A stretch of DNA of 11,196 bases, from positions 1 to 11,196 of the forward strand of contig JBDHWD010000097.1 of assembly GCA_039810005.1 (NCBI GenBank), read 5' to 3'. Below are positions 1-5,940 of this stretch, in pieces. Below the pieces are notes generated by a model. The model ran no database searches and had not been told where the DNA came from. It saw only the letters and a list, made by a program, of their open reading frames with translations. The translations under genes were made by a program, and so were the position numbers. The stretch's first letter is position 1, and the number at the start of each line of letters is the position of its first letter. Source of the DNA: JAMLIA01 sp039810005 (GTDB taxonomy: Bacteria > Chloroflexota > Chloroflexia > Thermomicrobiales > CFX8).

Positions 1-408
1 GAACGCGACGCCGAGGACCAGCGTCGTCGAGATGGCGTTGCGCACCAGGCTCGCGGCGACGTGTCCGGCCAGCAGGGCAGTGCCAGAGATATCCATCGCT
101 CGGAAGCGGTCGATGATACCGCTGGTCATGTCGTTGCTGACGCTGACCGCCGTCGTGGCCGCGCCGAATCCGGCACACAGCAGCAGCACGCCCGGCACGA
201 CGTAGGTGACGTACTCCGTGCCGGTCTGGATCGCGCCGCCGAACAGGTAGACGAACAGCAGCATCAGGATCACCGGCAGCAGCAGCGCCGTCAGCAGCGC
301 GTCGATCGTGCGTGCGGAGAGCCGCAGGCAACGCGCGCTCATCACCAGCGCGTCGCGGGGGAGCGTGACTCGGCTGGGTGGCGCGGCGGTCATGACGATC
401 TCAGACAT
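1..408 (-). CDS. ABC-2 type efflux permease, DrrB-like (partial)
   Basis: N-terminal 136 codons of an integral membrane permease of a drug/lipid exporter; the 3' part lies beyond the window edge. The start ATG (408-406) overlaps the stop of the upstream ATPase gene by 8 nt (ATGTCTGA), which implies translational coupling. The N-terminal ~30 residues are cytoplasmic. A strongly hydrophobic segment (TALLLPVILMLLFVYLFGG) follows at about residues 39-58, then a second one (VVPGVLLLCAGFGAATTAVSV) at about 69-89. The soluble stretch NDMTSGIIDRFRAMDISG after it is a hallmark of the DrrB/ABC2_membrane family, in which an RFR(A/S)(M/L)P-like motif follows TM2. Here the usual Pro is Asp, so the motif reads RFRAMD. 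A third hydrophobic segment begins near residue 123. It presumably dimerises and partners the ATPase encoded just upstream. The substrate cannot be read from the sequence. Confidence 0.88.
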   Translation of the reverse strand, partial: MSEIVMTAAPPSRVTLPRDALVMSARCLRLSARTIDALLTALLLPVILMLLFVYLFGGAIQTGTEYVTYVVPGVLLLCAGFGAATTAVSVSNDMTSGIIDRFRAMDISGTALLAGHVAASLVRNAISTTLVLGVAF

Positions 409-1366
409 TGGAACGCTCCATTTCTGGCTGTCCGCCGACGCGCCCGGTGAGGGACAGGAAGACGTCATCGAGCGTCGCGGTGTGGACGGTGAACTGGCTC
501 AGCAGGCGGTTGCCTGGGTCGATCTCGTCCAGCAGCGCGCGCACCTGGGCAGCGCTCCCATCCGTCGGGACGCTGATCGATAGCGCAGCGCGATCGGTCC
601 GGGTGGCGCGTGCGCCGAGCCGGTCGATCGCCGACATGAACGCGTCGTCGGAGACGAGGTCGAGGTCAAGGCGGCTGTTGCCGACGCGGCGCTTCAGCTC
701 GGCCGGGGTGCCCTCAGCGACGATGCGACCACCGTCGATCAATGCGACGCGGTCAGCCAGTCGATCGGCCTCCTCAAGGTACTGCGTCGTCAGAAAGATG
801 GTGATACCGGCGCTGGCGAGCTGGGCGATGACATTCCAGAGCGCCAGACGACTGCGCGGATCCAGTCCGGTTGTGGGCTCGTCGAGGAAGACGATGAGCG
901 GCTCGACGACGAGGCTGGCGGCGATGTCCAGCCGCCGGCGCATGCCGCCCGACCACGTCCCGACCCGCCGATTGGCAGCCTCGGTCAGGTCGAACTGCGT
1001 CAGCAGCTCCGCTGCGCGCTGGCGCGCTTGCTCGGCGGTCAGGCCAGCTAGCCTGCCGATCATGCGCAGGTTCTCCGCGCCGGTCTGCAGGTCGTCGAGG
1101 GCGGCGTACTGGCCGGTGACGCTGATCGAGCGGCGGACGCCGCGGGGGTCCGCAACGATGTCGTGGCCGGCAACCAGCGCCGTGCCGCTGGATGGACGGG
1201 TCAGCGTCGCGAGGATGCGCACGGTCGTCGTCTTCCCGGCACCGTTCGGCCCGAGTAGCGCGAAGACGCTGCCGGGAGTGACGCGCAGGTCGATGCCGCG
1301 TACGACCTGGTGTTCACGATAGGACTTGGTGAGGCTGGTGGCTGAGATTGCGAGCGGAATCGTCAT
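401..1366 (-). CDS. ABC exporter ATP-binding protein, DrrA-like
   Basis: ATPase subunit of an ABC-2 exporter, 321 aa, energising the overlapping DrrB-like permease. Visible motifs: Walker A GPNGAGKTT (39-47), Q-loop around Gln86 (GQYAAL), signature WSGGM (138-142), Walker B LIVFLDEP (157-164), D-loop GLDP (167-170), and switch region TTQYLEEA (193-200). The H-loop His is Gln195, as in many DrrA-type ATPases. The C-terminal extension ends TLDDVFLSLTG, typical of the daunorubicin-resistance ATPase subfamily. Start chosen at ATG 1366 (MTIPLAIS): GGGAG lies about 10 nt upstream, and homology to ABC ATPases begins at once. The frame stays open upstream to 1747, but that would run through the operators and antisense through the TetR gene. 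It is transcribed divergently from that TetR gene, and the shared operators suggest repression by it. The substrate class (antibiotic, lipid or other) is unknown. Confidence 0.93.
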   Translation of the reverse strand: MTIPLAISATSLTKSYREHQVVRGIDLRVTPGSVFALLGPNGAGKTTTVRILATLTRPSSGTALVAGHDIVADPRGVRRSISVTGQYAALDDLQTGAENLRMIGRLAGLTAEQARQRAAELLTQFDLTEAANRRVGTWSGGMRRRLDIAASLVVEPLIVFLDEPTTGLDPRSRLALWNVIAQLASAGITIFLTTQYLEEADRLADRVALIDGGRIVAEGTPAELKRRVGNSRLDLDLVSDDAFMSAIDRLGARATRTDRAALSISVPTDGSAAQVRALLDEIDPGNRLLSQFTVHTATLDDVFLSLTGRVGGQPEMERSNV

Positions 1367-1401
1367 GCGGTGATGCTCCCTTCGTCCGCCCGGATGACTA
1401 A

Positions 1402-1420
1402 CTGTGTACGAGATACACAG
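1402..1420. promoter_or_regulatory. TetR operator, site 1
   Basis: Perfect inverted repeat CTGTGTA-CGAGA-TACACAG (7-5-7) in the 110-bp gap between the divergent DrrA-like and TetR genes. It has the same layout as the second site 21 bp downstream. Half-site length and position fit an autoregulatory TetR-family operator. Binding by the adjacent regulator is inferred. Confidence 0.75.
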
Positions 1421-1422
1421 AT

Positions 1423-1441
1423 CGGTGTATGGTATACACAG
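1423..1441. promoter_or_regulatory. TetR operator, site 2
   Basis: Imperfect copy of site 1, CGGTGTA-TGGTA-TACACAG (6 of 7 arm pairs). Its centre (1432) is 21 bp from the centre of site 1 (1411), two helical turns, so two dimers would sit on the same DNA face. The outer flanks AACTGTGTA (1400-1408) and TACACAGTT (1435-1443) also make a perfect long-range inverted repeat. The GGTATACA inside could serve as a -10 for the TetR gene, so binding would block its own promoter. Confidence 0.72.
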
Positions 1442-1464
1442 TTCAGAATCCGGTGTCAAGTGAT

Positions 1465-1469
1465 GGAGG
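1465..1469 (+). promoter_or_regulatory. RBS deciding the TetR start
   Basis: GGAGG, 7 nt before ATG 1477. A second GGAGG at 1471-1475 is too close to be used. This favours ATG 1477 over an in-frame GTG at 1429 or ATG at 1426-1429, which lie inside operator site 2. Confidence 0.7.
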
Positions 1470-1476
1470 CGGAGGC

Positions 1477-2244
1477 ATGGATGAAGAGCGCGGAGCCGAG
1501 CTGTCACCGGCGATTGCGGCAGCCTGGGGGCGGGACGAGCCGACGCGCGCCGGGCCGAAGCGCTCGCTGAGCCTCCAGCAGATCGTCGCTGCCGGAATCG
1601 GTGTGGCTGGGCGTGACGGACTGGCGGCGGTGTCGATGAGCAGGGTGGCTGCCGAAATCCCGGTCTCGACAATGGCGCTCTACCGCTACGTCGCCTCGAA
1701 GGACGAATTGCTGACGCTGATGGTTGATACCGCCTACGGCGCGCCACCGGAGATCGCGCCCGACGCCGACTGGCGCAGCGGGCTGACTGCCTGGGCGTGG
1801 GCCGAGCGAGCGGCCCTGCAACGCCACCGCTGGATCTTGCGCGTCCCGATCAGCGGGCCGCCGCTGACACCCAACCAGGTCGGCTGGTTCGAGCGCGGCG
1901 TCGCCTGCCTGCGCGATTCCGGACTGACGGAAGTCGAGCAGCTCTCGTCACTCCTGCTGGTCACCGGCTTCGTGCGCAACGAGGCAACGATGATGGATGA
2001 CATCGACACGGCCGCGATGGCGCGCGGGGTCGATCCGGAATCGGTGATGACGATCTACCGACAGAACCTGCTGTCGCTGATCGACGCCGAACGCTTTCCG
2101 GCGCTCACGGCTGCAATCGACGCTGGCGTCTTCGCTGAGCCGGACGGGCCGGACGACGAGTTCGTCTTCGGGCTGGAGCGCGTGCTGGATGGCATCGGCG
2201 TCCTGGTCGCCGAGCGGCGCAGCGCTGCCGGGCTGCTACGATAA
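1477..2244 (+). CDS. TetR-family transcriptional repressor
   Basis: A 255-aa one-component regulator, probably controlling the divergent DrrAB-like exporter and itself. After a ~28-residue N-terminal tail comes a TetR_N DNA-binding domain (about 30-78). It contains LQQIVAAGIGVAGRDGLAAV followed by the helix-turn-helix region with SMSRVAAEI and STMALYRYVASKDELL, the latter being the classic recognition helix and YxHxxxKxxLL-like turn. The C-terminal ~170 residues resemble the TetR_C_1 (tetracycline-repressor-like) ligand domain: WAWAERAALQRHRWILRV, then a long helical region ending in GLERVLDGIGVLV. Start chosen at ATG 1477 from the GGAGG seven bases upstream. The ligand is unknown; regulators of this layout next to DrrAB pumps usually sense a pump substrate. 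The next gene on this strand begins 45 bp downstream and may be co-transcribed. Confidence 0.9.
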   Translation: MDEERGAELSPAIAAAWGRDEPTRAGPKRSLSLQQIVAAGIGVAGRDGLAAVSMSRVAAEIPVSTMALYRYVASKDELLTLMVDTAYGAPPEIAPDADWRSGLTAWAWAERAALQRHRWILRVPISGPPLTPNQVGWFERGVACLRDSGLTEVEQLSSLLLVTGFVRNEATMMDDIDTAAMARGVDPESVMTIYRQNLLSLIDAERFPALTAAIDAGVFAEPDGPDDEFVFGLERVLDGIGVLVAERRSAAGLLR

Positions 2245-2289
2245 GCCCCAATACTGGACTCTTCTGCCGAACTGAAAGGCCCGTCCTCT

Positions 2290-3297
2290 GTGAGCCTGCC
2301 GTTATCTGTCCTCGATCTGACGCCGGTGCCATCCGGCTCGACCGGCGCTGAGGCGCTGGAGAATACCCTCGACCTCGCCCGCCACGCCGAGCGCCTGGGC
2401 TATAGCCGCGTCTGGCTGGCGGAACACCATAATCTGCCGAGCGTGGCCAGCTCCGCGCCGGAGATCATGATCGGCCAGATCGGCCGCGAGACATCAACCA
2501 TCCGCATCGGCTCGGGCGGCATCATGCTGCCGAACCACGCGCCGCTGAAGGTCGTCGAGTGGTTCCGCGTGCTGGAGGGGCTGTTCCCCGGTCGCGTCGA
2601 TCTCGGCATCGGGCGCGCTCCCGGCACCGATCAGATGACGGCGCTGGCGTTGCGCCGATCGCGCGAAGCGGTCGTCGGCGACGACTTCCCAGCCCAGCTC
2701 GCCGAGCTGCTGGCCTACGACACCGGCGCGTTCCCGGAGAACCACCCGTTCCGCTCAATCATCGCGATGCCGCAGGACATCCCGCTACCGCCGATCTTCC
2801 TGCTCGGATCGAGTGGCTACAGCGGCCACTACGCGGCGGCGATCGGGGTCGGCTTTGCCTTCGCCCACCACATCAACAACCGCGACGCCGCCGAGGTGAT
2901 GAAGACCTACCGCGAGAACTTCCAACCATCGGAGAAGCTGGCCAGGCCGCACGCGATCCTGGCGACGTCCGTCCTCTGCGCCGAGACGGACGAGGAGGCC
3001 GAGAAGCTGGCCGCATCGATCGACCTGTCGTTCCTGCGCATTCAGCGCAACGAGCGCGCGCCGCTGCCCAGCCTGGAGGAGGCCGCAGCCTACCAGCCGA
3101 CGCTGGAGGAGCAGGCGCGTATCCGGGCTAACCGGGCGCGCTTCACCATCGGCTCGCCGGAGACGGTCAAGGCGCGGATTCTGGAGCTGGCTGAGGAGAC
3201 GCAGGCCGACGAGGTCATGCTCACCACCAGCATCCACTCCCACGCCGCCCGCGTCCGCTCGTATGAGCTGATTGCTGAGGCGTTCGGGCTGGTGTGA
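2290..3297 (+). CDS. LLM-class (luciferase-like) FMN-dependent oxidoreductase
   Basis: A 335-aa TIM-barrel flavin monooxygenase of the bacterial-luciferase superfamily, close to the 'luciferase family oxidoreductase, group 1' type (E. coli YhbW-like). Signatures: SVLDLTPVPSG at the N-terminus, GYSRVWLAEHHN (37-48), RIGSGGIMLPNHAPLKVVE (72-90), and GRVDLGIGRAPGTD (101-114), which in this family lies by the FMN phosphate and flavin ring. Later come LLGSSGYSG and, near the C-terminus, GSPETVKARILELAEETQADEVML. Length is normal. The GTG start (2290) is preceded by AAAGG about 10 nt upstream; no better in-frame ATG exists. It follows the TetR gene by 45 bp on the same strand, so it may be read from the same promoter and could modify or detoxify the compound the pump exports. 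That link is inference; the substrate cannot be predicted. Confidence 0.92.
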   Translation: MSLPLSVLDLTPVPSGSTGAEALENTLDLARHAERLGYSRVWLAEHHNLPSVASSAPEIMIGQIGRETSTIRIGSGGIMLPNHAPLKVVEWFRVLEGLFPGRVDLGIGRAPGTDQMTALALRRSREAVVGDDFPAQLAELLAYDTGAFPENHPFRSIIAMPQDIPLPPIFLLGSSGYSGHYAAAIGVGFAFAHHINNRDAAEVMKTYRENFQPSEKLARPHAILATSVLCAETDEEAEKLAASIDLSFLRIQRNERAPLPSLEEAAAYQPTLEEQARIRANRARFTIGSPETVKARILELAEETQADEVMLTTSIHSHAARVRSYELIAEAFGLV

Positions 3298-3374
3298 GCG
3301 GGTAACCGAACAAGCTCGGCAGAGGGCGCGGCCGCTTTCACCGAAACTACACGCGCGCTCGTTAACCCATGACA

Positions 3375-3403
3375 CCCTCCCTCTCCCCACGGGAGAGGGA
3401 GGG
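3375..3403. terminator. Bidirectional GC hairpin between convergent genes
   Basis: A 13-bp perfect stem (CCCTCCCTCTCCC with GGGAGAGGGAGGG) closed by a CAC loop. It sits in the 132-bp gap between the stops of the oxidoreductase gene (+) and the ureidoglycine aminohydrolase gene (-). A further ACGGGGAGGGTGAGG follows, so the left arm ACCCTCCC can also pair with GGGAGGGT at 3407-3414. No U-tract is present. The composition matches CCCTCTCCC/GGGAGAGGG intergenic palindromes seen dispersed in many high-GC genomes, so it may also be a repeat element. Confidence 0.6.
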
Positions 3404-3429
3404 ACGGGGAGGGTGAGGTCCGCCCCCAG

Positions 3430-4203
3430 TCAGTCGAAGCGCACGTCGCGGTTCACATCCTTATACAGGAGATAGGCAGCCTCGTCCCAGCCGGTGCAAT
3501 AGAAGTGCTGCGGGCAGTAGGCGCTCATCCAGATGAAGTCGTCCGGCTGAACTTCGTGCCAGTCGCCGGCCAGCAGGTACAGGCCCTGCCCCTCCAGCAT
3601 GTACAGCCCGTGCTCCATGATGTGTGTTTCGACGTACGGAAAATAGTTGCCAGGCTTGAAGCCGAGGATGTTGACGTGCATGTCGAACGCCATGTCGTCG
3701 GTTGGCAGCAGATACTGCCAGTAGCGCCCCTCGGTGTGCGGCCGGTTACGCTCCAGGTCGTCGCGATGCCCGACGATTGGTGCCGGAACCGGCAGGTCGA
3801 TTGCTTCGTACGGCTTCTTGATCCAGATCAGGCGGCTTTCTTCGGTCGCGCGAATGCCATAGCTCGTGCCGACCGGCACGTAGGCGTAGCCGTGTGGGAT
3901 CAGCGCGTGCTTTGCGTCGTCGATCGTGATCTCGACTGCGCCGCTGACCAGATAGAACACGTGCTGCAGCCCGTCGTCGCGGTCGGCCGTCGTGCCGCCC
4001 CCTGCGGTCAGCTCGAGCATCGCCTGGGCGAACCGCGCGCCCATCGCCGGTGAGGTCTGGAAGCGGACCGTCGTGTCGGCGAAGCCGGGCAGACGACTGG
4101 CAAGGATGCCTTCCGGCGGCATCACCGAATACTGTGGGGTGACGACGCCACGATTGTGGGCGTAGATGTTGGGCGGCAGGATCTGCCGTTCGGGCTTCTC
4201 CAC
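3430..4203 (-). CDS. allE: (S)-ureidoglycine aminohydrolase (bicupin)
   Basis: Cytosolic Mn-dependent bicupin enzyme of purine/allantoin breakdown, converting (S)-ureidoglycine to (S)-ureidoglycolate plus ammonia. The protein is 257 aa from GTG 4203, normal for the AllE/UGHY family. It has an N-terminal cupin (about 54-125, with LQHVFYLVSGAVEITI) and a C-terminal cupin (about 172-250). The C-terminal cupin holds VETHIMEHGLYMLEGQG, giving the metal ligands Glu192, His194 and His198, and CPQHF gives Gln232; these match the known Glu-His-His-Gln set. FIWMSAYCPQ is strongly family-like. Start: ATG 4221 in the same frame has no ribosome binding site, whereas GTG 4203 has AGGGAG nine bases upstream, so 4203 is preferred and 4221 is the alternative. 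No other allantoin genes are in view. It is convergent with the oxidoreductase and has its own promoter. Confidence 0.92.
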   Translation of the reverse strand: MEKPERQILPPNIYAHNRGVVTPQYSVMPPEGILASRLPGFADTTVRFQTSPAMGARFAQAMLELTAGGGTTADRDDGLQHVFYLVSGAVEITIDDAKHALIPHGYAYVPVGTSYGIRATEESRLIWIKKPYEAIDLPVPAPIVGHRDDLERNRPHTEGRYWQYLLPTDDMAFDMHVNILGFKPGNYFPYVETHIMEHGLYMLEGQGLYLLAGDWHEVQPDDFIWMSAYCPQHFYCTGWDEAAYLLYKDVNRDVRFD

Positions 4204-4212
4204 GGACACACT

Positions 4213-4218
4213 CTCCCT
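4213..4218 (-). promoter_or_regulatory. RBS favouring the GTG start of allE-like gene
   Basis: AGGGAG on the minus strand, 9 nt before GTG 4203. It lies within codons 2-3 of the longer reading frame that starts at ATG 4221, so it can only serve the shorter form. Confidence 0.6.
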
Positions 4219-4262
4219 CATAGAGCCGAATCGTCGGGGCCATTCCGACGTGTTGACGTGGC

Positions 4263-4292
4263 ACCGTATGAGCGATTCGCTCCCTCTGTCAA
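4263..4292 (-). promoter_or_regulatory. Promoter with operator palindrome for allE-like gene
   Basis: On the minus strand a perfect -35 TTGACA (4292-4287) is followed by a 17-18-bp spacer and a weak -10 (ATACGG or TACGGT at 4269-4263), 42-60 bp ahead of the start codon. The spacer contains a near-perfect 13-bp palindrome GAGCGA-T-TCGCTC (4270-4282). An operator placed there would compete directly with RNA polymerase. The regulator is not identified. Confidence 0.55.
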
Positions 4293-4465
4293 GCCGACCC
4301 TGCTCGCAGAGCGGGTCTCCGGATAGAGCGCTTGTCTCACTCTGAGCGTTGGCTGCACCGCGATGTCATGGTTTTGTCGCGCTGGGGGCGCAACTGTTCG
4401 CGCAACATGCACGAGCATATGGGTAAGATGGCAGGCAGGACGAGGCCAGTGATTGGAGGGTGGCG

Positions 4466-4906
4466 ATGATACACGACGAACCATTCGAGCCACGCGACGC
4501 GCCTCAGCAGCCGTCCGGACCACCGCAGCCGGAAATTCGTCGGCTCTACCGGAGTCGTACCGACCGGATGATCGGCGGAGTTGCCGGTGGTCTCGCGAAC
4601 TACCTCGGTATCGATCCGATTCTGTCGCGCCTGATCTGGGTCGCGTTGCTGTTCACCGGTGCCGGATTCCTGATCTATATCGTTGCCTGGATCGTTATCC
4701 CGGAAGCGCCGGCCGGCATGGTCGAGCCGGTGGCATCGCCGGCATCTAGCCAGACGCTGCGGGTGATCTTTGGCGTTGGGCTGGTGTTCATCGGCGCCAT
4801 CCTGTTGCTGCGGGAGATCCTCCCGTGGATTGACGATGGCATCGTCTGGGCCGTTCTGCTCGTTTGCGTCGGTGTCGGGATACTCGTGAAGGCGGTGCGC
4901 TCATGA
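4466..4906 (+). CDS. PspC-domain membrane protein
   Basis: A 146-aa inner-membrane protein, first gene of an envelope-stress-type cluster. A Pro/Gln-rich cytoplasmic N-terminus (1-25) leads into a PspC domain (about 26-80): RRLYRSRTDRMIGGVAGGLA, then NYLGIDPILSRLIWV and the membrane segment ALLFTGAGFLIYIVAWIVIPE. All the family hallmarks are present (R-x-D-R-x-I-x-G-V-x-x-G, Y-x-x-x-D, W-x-x-I-P). The C-terminal part (98-142) adds two hydrophobic helices separated by REILPWIDD, resembling a LiaI/LiaF-TM unit. Start ATG 4466 has GGAGGG (4455-4460) five bases upstream; a GTG at 4460 overlaps that site and is rejected. The stop overlaps the next start as ATGA. PspC proteins relate to membrane stress sensing, but the partner here is unknown; no PspA is in view. 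Confidence 0.9.
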   Translation: MIHDEPFEPRDAPQQPSGPPQPEIRRLYRSRTDRMIGGVAGGLANYLGIDPILSRLIWVALLFTGAGFLIYIVAWIVIPEAPAGMVEPVASPASSQTLRVIFGVGLVFIGAILLLREILPWIDDGIVWAVLLVCVGVGILVKAVRS

Positions 4907-5580
4907 ATATGGACCCGGGGCGGTTCGAAGGCGACACTCCGCCACCGACCTACGATCAAAGTCAACCGGCGCGACCGCCGCAATCGGGGATATCCACCGG
5001 CACGCTGCTGCTTGGCGGCGTGCTGATTGTCGTCGGTGTTCTCTGGCTCCTGCAGCGCGCCGACGTGATTGCCTCCCCGTGGCGGGCGGCCTTGCCGGGC
5101 GTGCTGATCGCCGTCGGCGTCGCAATCCTGATCGAGGCGCGTCGTCGGCTGGACGGCGGATTGGTGACGATCGGCGTCCTCCTGACCCTGGTCCTGTCCA
5201 TCTCGTCGATCGCCGACATTCCGATCGGCGGCGGCGTCGGAGATCGCGACCATCGCCCGACGTCGATAGCTGAGGTCAACTCGCCCTACAAGCTCACCGT
5301 CGGTGAGCAGATCATCGACTTCTCGGCAGTCGATTTCCCTGAAGGAGAGACTGTGATCGACGCGAAGCTGGGCGTCGGTGATCTCACGATCATCGTCCCA
5401 CGCGACATTGGCGTGACGATCGACTGGCGCGTCGGCGTCGGTGAGGCGGACATCTTCGATCAGGAACAATCAGGCGTGGGCAACGATGGCATCGTGAAAC
5501 GCAACGAGGGCAACAGCCGCCAATTGCGAATCAACGCGTCTGTCGGTCTCGGACAGCTGGAGGTGCGCGATGTACGCTGA
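4903..5580 (+). CDS. LiaF-like membrane protein with Toastrack domain
   Basis: A 225-aa protein, probably anchored in the membrane with a C-terminal beta-rich sensor domain. An N-terminal Pro-rich tail (1-30) is followed by three hydrophobic segments at about 32-50 (TGTLLLGGVLIVVGVLWLL), 62-78 and 85-102, forming a LiaI/LiaF-TM region. A linker then leads to a C-terminal domain (about 120-225) with repeated short strands around GVGDLTIIVP (157-166), GVGEADIF (178-185) and GLGQLEVR (215-222). This matches the LiaF C-terminal/'cell wall-active antibiotics response' (Toastrack) fold family. Start ATG 4903 overlaps the PspC gene stop by 4 nt (ATGA), supporting coupling. The 3' end overlaps the next gene by 11 nt. 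In Firmicutes LiaF proteins restrain a LiaRS two-component pair; no such pair is in this window, so the signalling partner is unknown. Confidence 0.85.
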   Translation: MNMDPGRFEGDTPPPTYDQSQPARPPQSGISTGTLLLGGVLIVVGVLWLLQRADVIASPWRAALPGVLIAVGVAILIEARRRLDGGLVTIGVLLTLVLSISSIADIPIGGGVGDRDHRPTSIAEVNSPYKLTVGEQIIDFSAVDFPEGETVIDAKLGVGDLTIIVPRDIGVTIDWRVGVGEADIFDQEQSGVGNDGIVKRNEGNSRQLRINASVGLGQLEVRDVR

Positions 5581-5755
5581 ACGCTGGAATCTCACCGCCG
5601 TCATCCTCGGGCTGCTGTTCATCGTCATCGGCGCACTGTTTCTGCTGGATGAATTCGACGTGCTGACGTTTGACGCCTACTACATGATCCCGCTGCTTGT
5701 CATCGGCGCCGGTGTCGCCGTGCTGTTCGGTGGCCGCCGCTCAGACGAGCCATAG
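5570..5755 (+). CDS. Small two-TM protein, LiaI/LiaF-TM type
   Basis: A 61-aa membrane protein with two helices, about residues 9-26 (AVILGLLFIVIGALFLLD) and 37-54 (YYMIPLLVIGAGVAVLFGG), and a charged tail GRRSDEP. It resembles a stand-alone LiaI/LiaF-TM unit (the unit found at the N-termini of its larger neighbours) without a sensor domain. Start ATG 5570 has GGAGG (5559-5563) six bases upstream and lies inside the last codons of the preceding gene, so expression is coupled. Its second half is the source of the degraded copy found 186 bp downstream (5879-5940). Likely role: membrane partner of the LiaF-like proteins; this is inferred from context only. Confidence 0.8.
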   Translation: MYAERWNLTAVILGLLFIVIGALFLLDEFDVLTFDAYYMIPLLVIGAGVAVLFGGRRSDEP

Positions 5756-5784
5756 TGTGGAGAGACGAGATGCGGCATGATCCC
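5724..5784 (+). repeat. 186-bp tandem duplication, copy A
   Basis: Covers the tail of the 61-aa gene (FGGRRSDEP), the short spacer, the ribosome binding site and the first five codons of the 31-aa frame. It aligns without gaps to 5910-5970, offset exactly 186 bp, with about 45 of 61 positions identical. The core GGCCGCCG(C/T)TCAGACGA is nearly exact. Confidence 0.75.
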
Positions 5785-5865
5785 GGACAACGCATCCTCG
5801 CCATCGTTCTGCTCGTCTTCGGCGTGGTGCTCATGATATTCGGTGTGCTGTTCCTGCTGGATTAG
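5770..5865 (+). CDS. 31-aa single-TM microprotein (chimeric relic?)
   Basis: A short reading frame of 31 codons ending in TAG, with a good ribosome binding site GGAGAG (5759-5764) five bases before ATG 5770. The protein is one charged N-terminal stretch (MRHDPGQR) and one hydrophobic helix (ILAIVLLVFGVVLMIFG) ending VLFLLD. The first ~18 residues match the start of the large gene at 5956 (MRRDPAPLILGVVLIVLG). The last ~10 match the end of TM1 in the 61-aa gene (IGALFLLD). So the frame looks like a fusion made by tandem duplication and then cut short by a stop. It sits 14 bp after the 61-aa gene and inside the operon, so it is likely transcribed. Whether it is a working micro-peptide or a translated relic cannot be settled from sequence. 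Confidence 0.55.
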   Translation: MRHDPGQRILAIVLLVFGVVLMIFGVLFLLD

Positions 5866-5878
5866 TCTGGCACTCTCC

Positions 5879-5940
5879 ATGAACCCGTTACTGGTTACCA
5901 ACGCTGGCGTGTTCGTTGGCCGCCGTTCAGACGAACCGAT
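5879..5940 (+). pseudogene. Decayed second half of the 61-aa LiaI-like gene
   Basis: The frame from ATG 5879 reads MNPLLVTNAGVFVGRRSDEP, clearly a degraded copy of MIPLLVIGAGVAVLFGGRRSDEP from the end of the 61-aa gene (two codons lost, hydrophobic core damaged). It is out of frame with the 31-aa reading frame upstream. Only 16 nt separate the LLD codons from this ATG, against 33 nt in the parent, consistent with a deletion that broke the frame. It has no recognisable ribosome binding site of its own. Read through, it would end at the TGA overlapping the next gene's start. Confidence 0.7.

Noticed and set aside
408..1322. Long plus-strand frame (304 codons) opposite the DrrA-like gene
   Set aside because: Composition is Ser/Arg/Ala-rich with no motifs; it is the antisense shadow of a clear ABC ATPase in GC-rich DNA.
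3505..4053. Plus-strand frame of 182 codons opposite the ureidoglycine aminohydrolase
   Set aside because: Lies wholly antisense to a gene with intact metal ligands and shows no family features.
4401..4429. Plus-strand promoter for the PspC cluster with TAAGAT as -10
   Set aside because: The -10 is a 4 of 6 match but no acceptable -35 lies at proper spacing; not strong enough to list.
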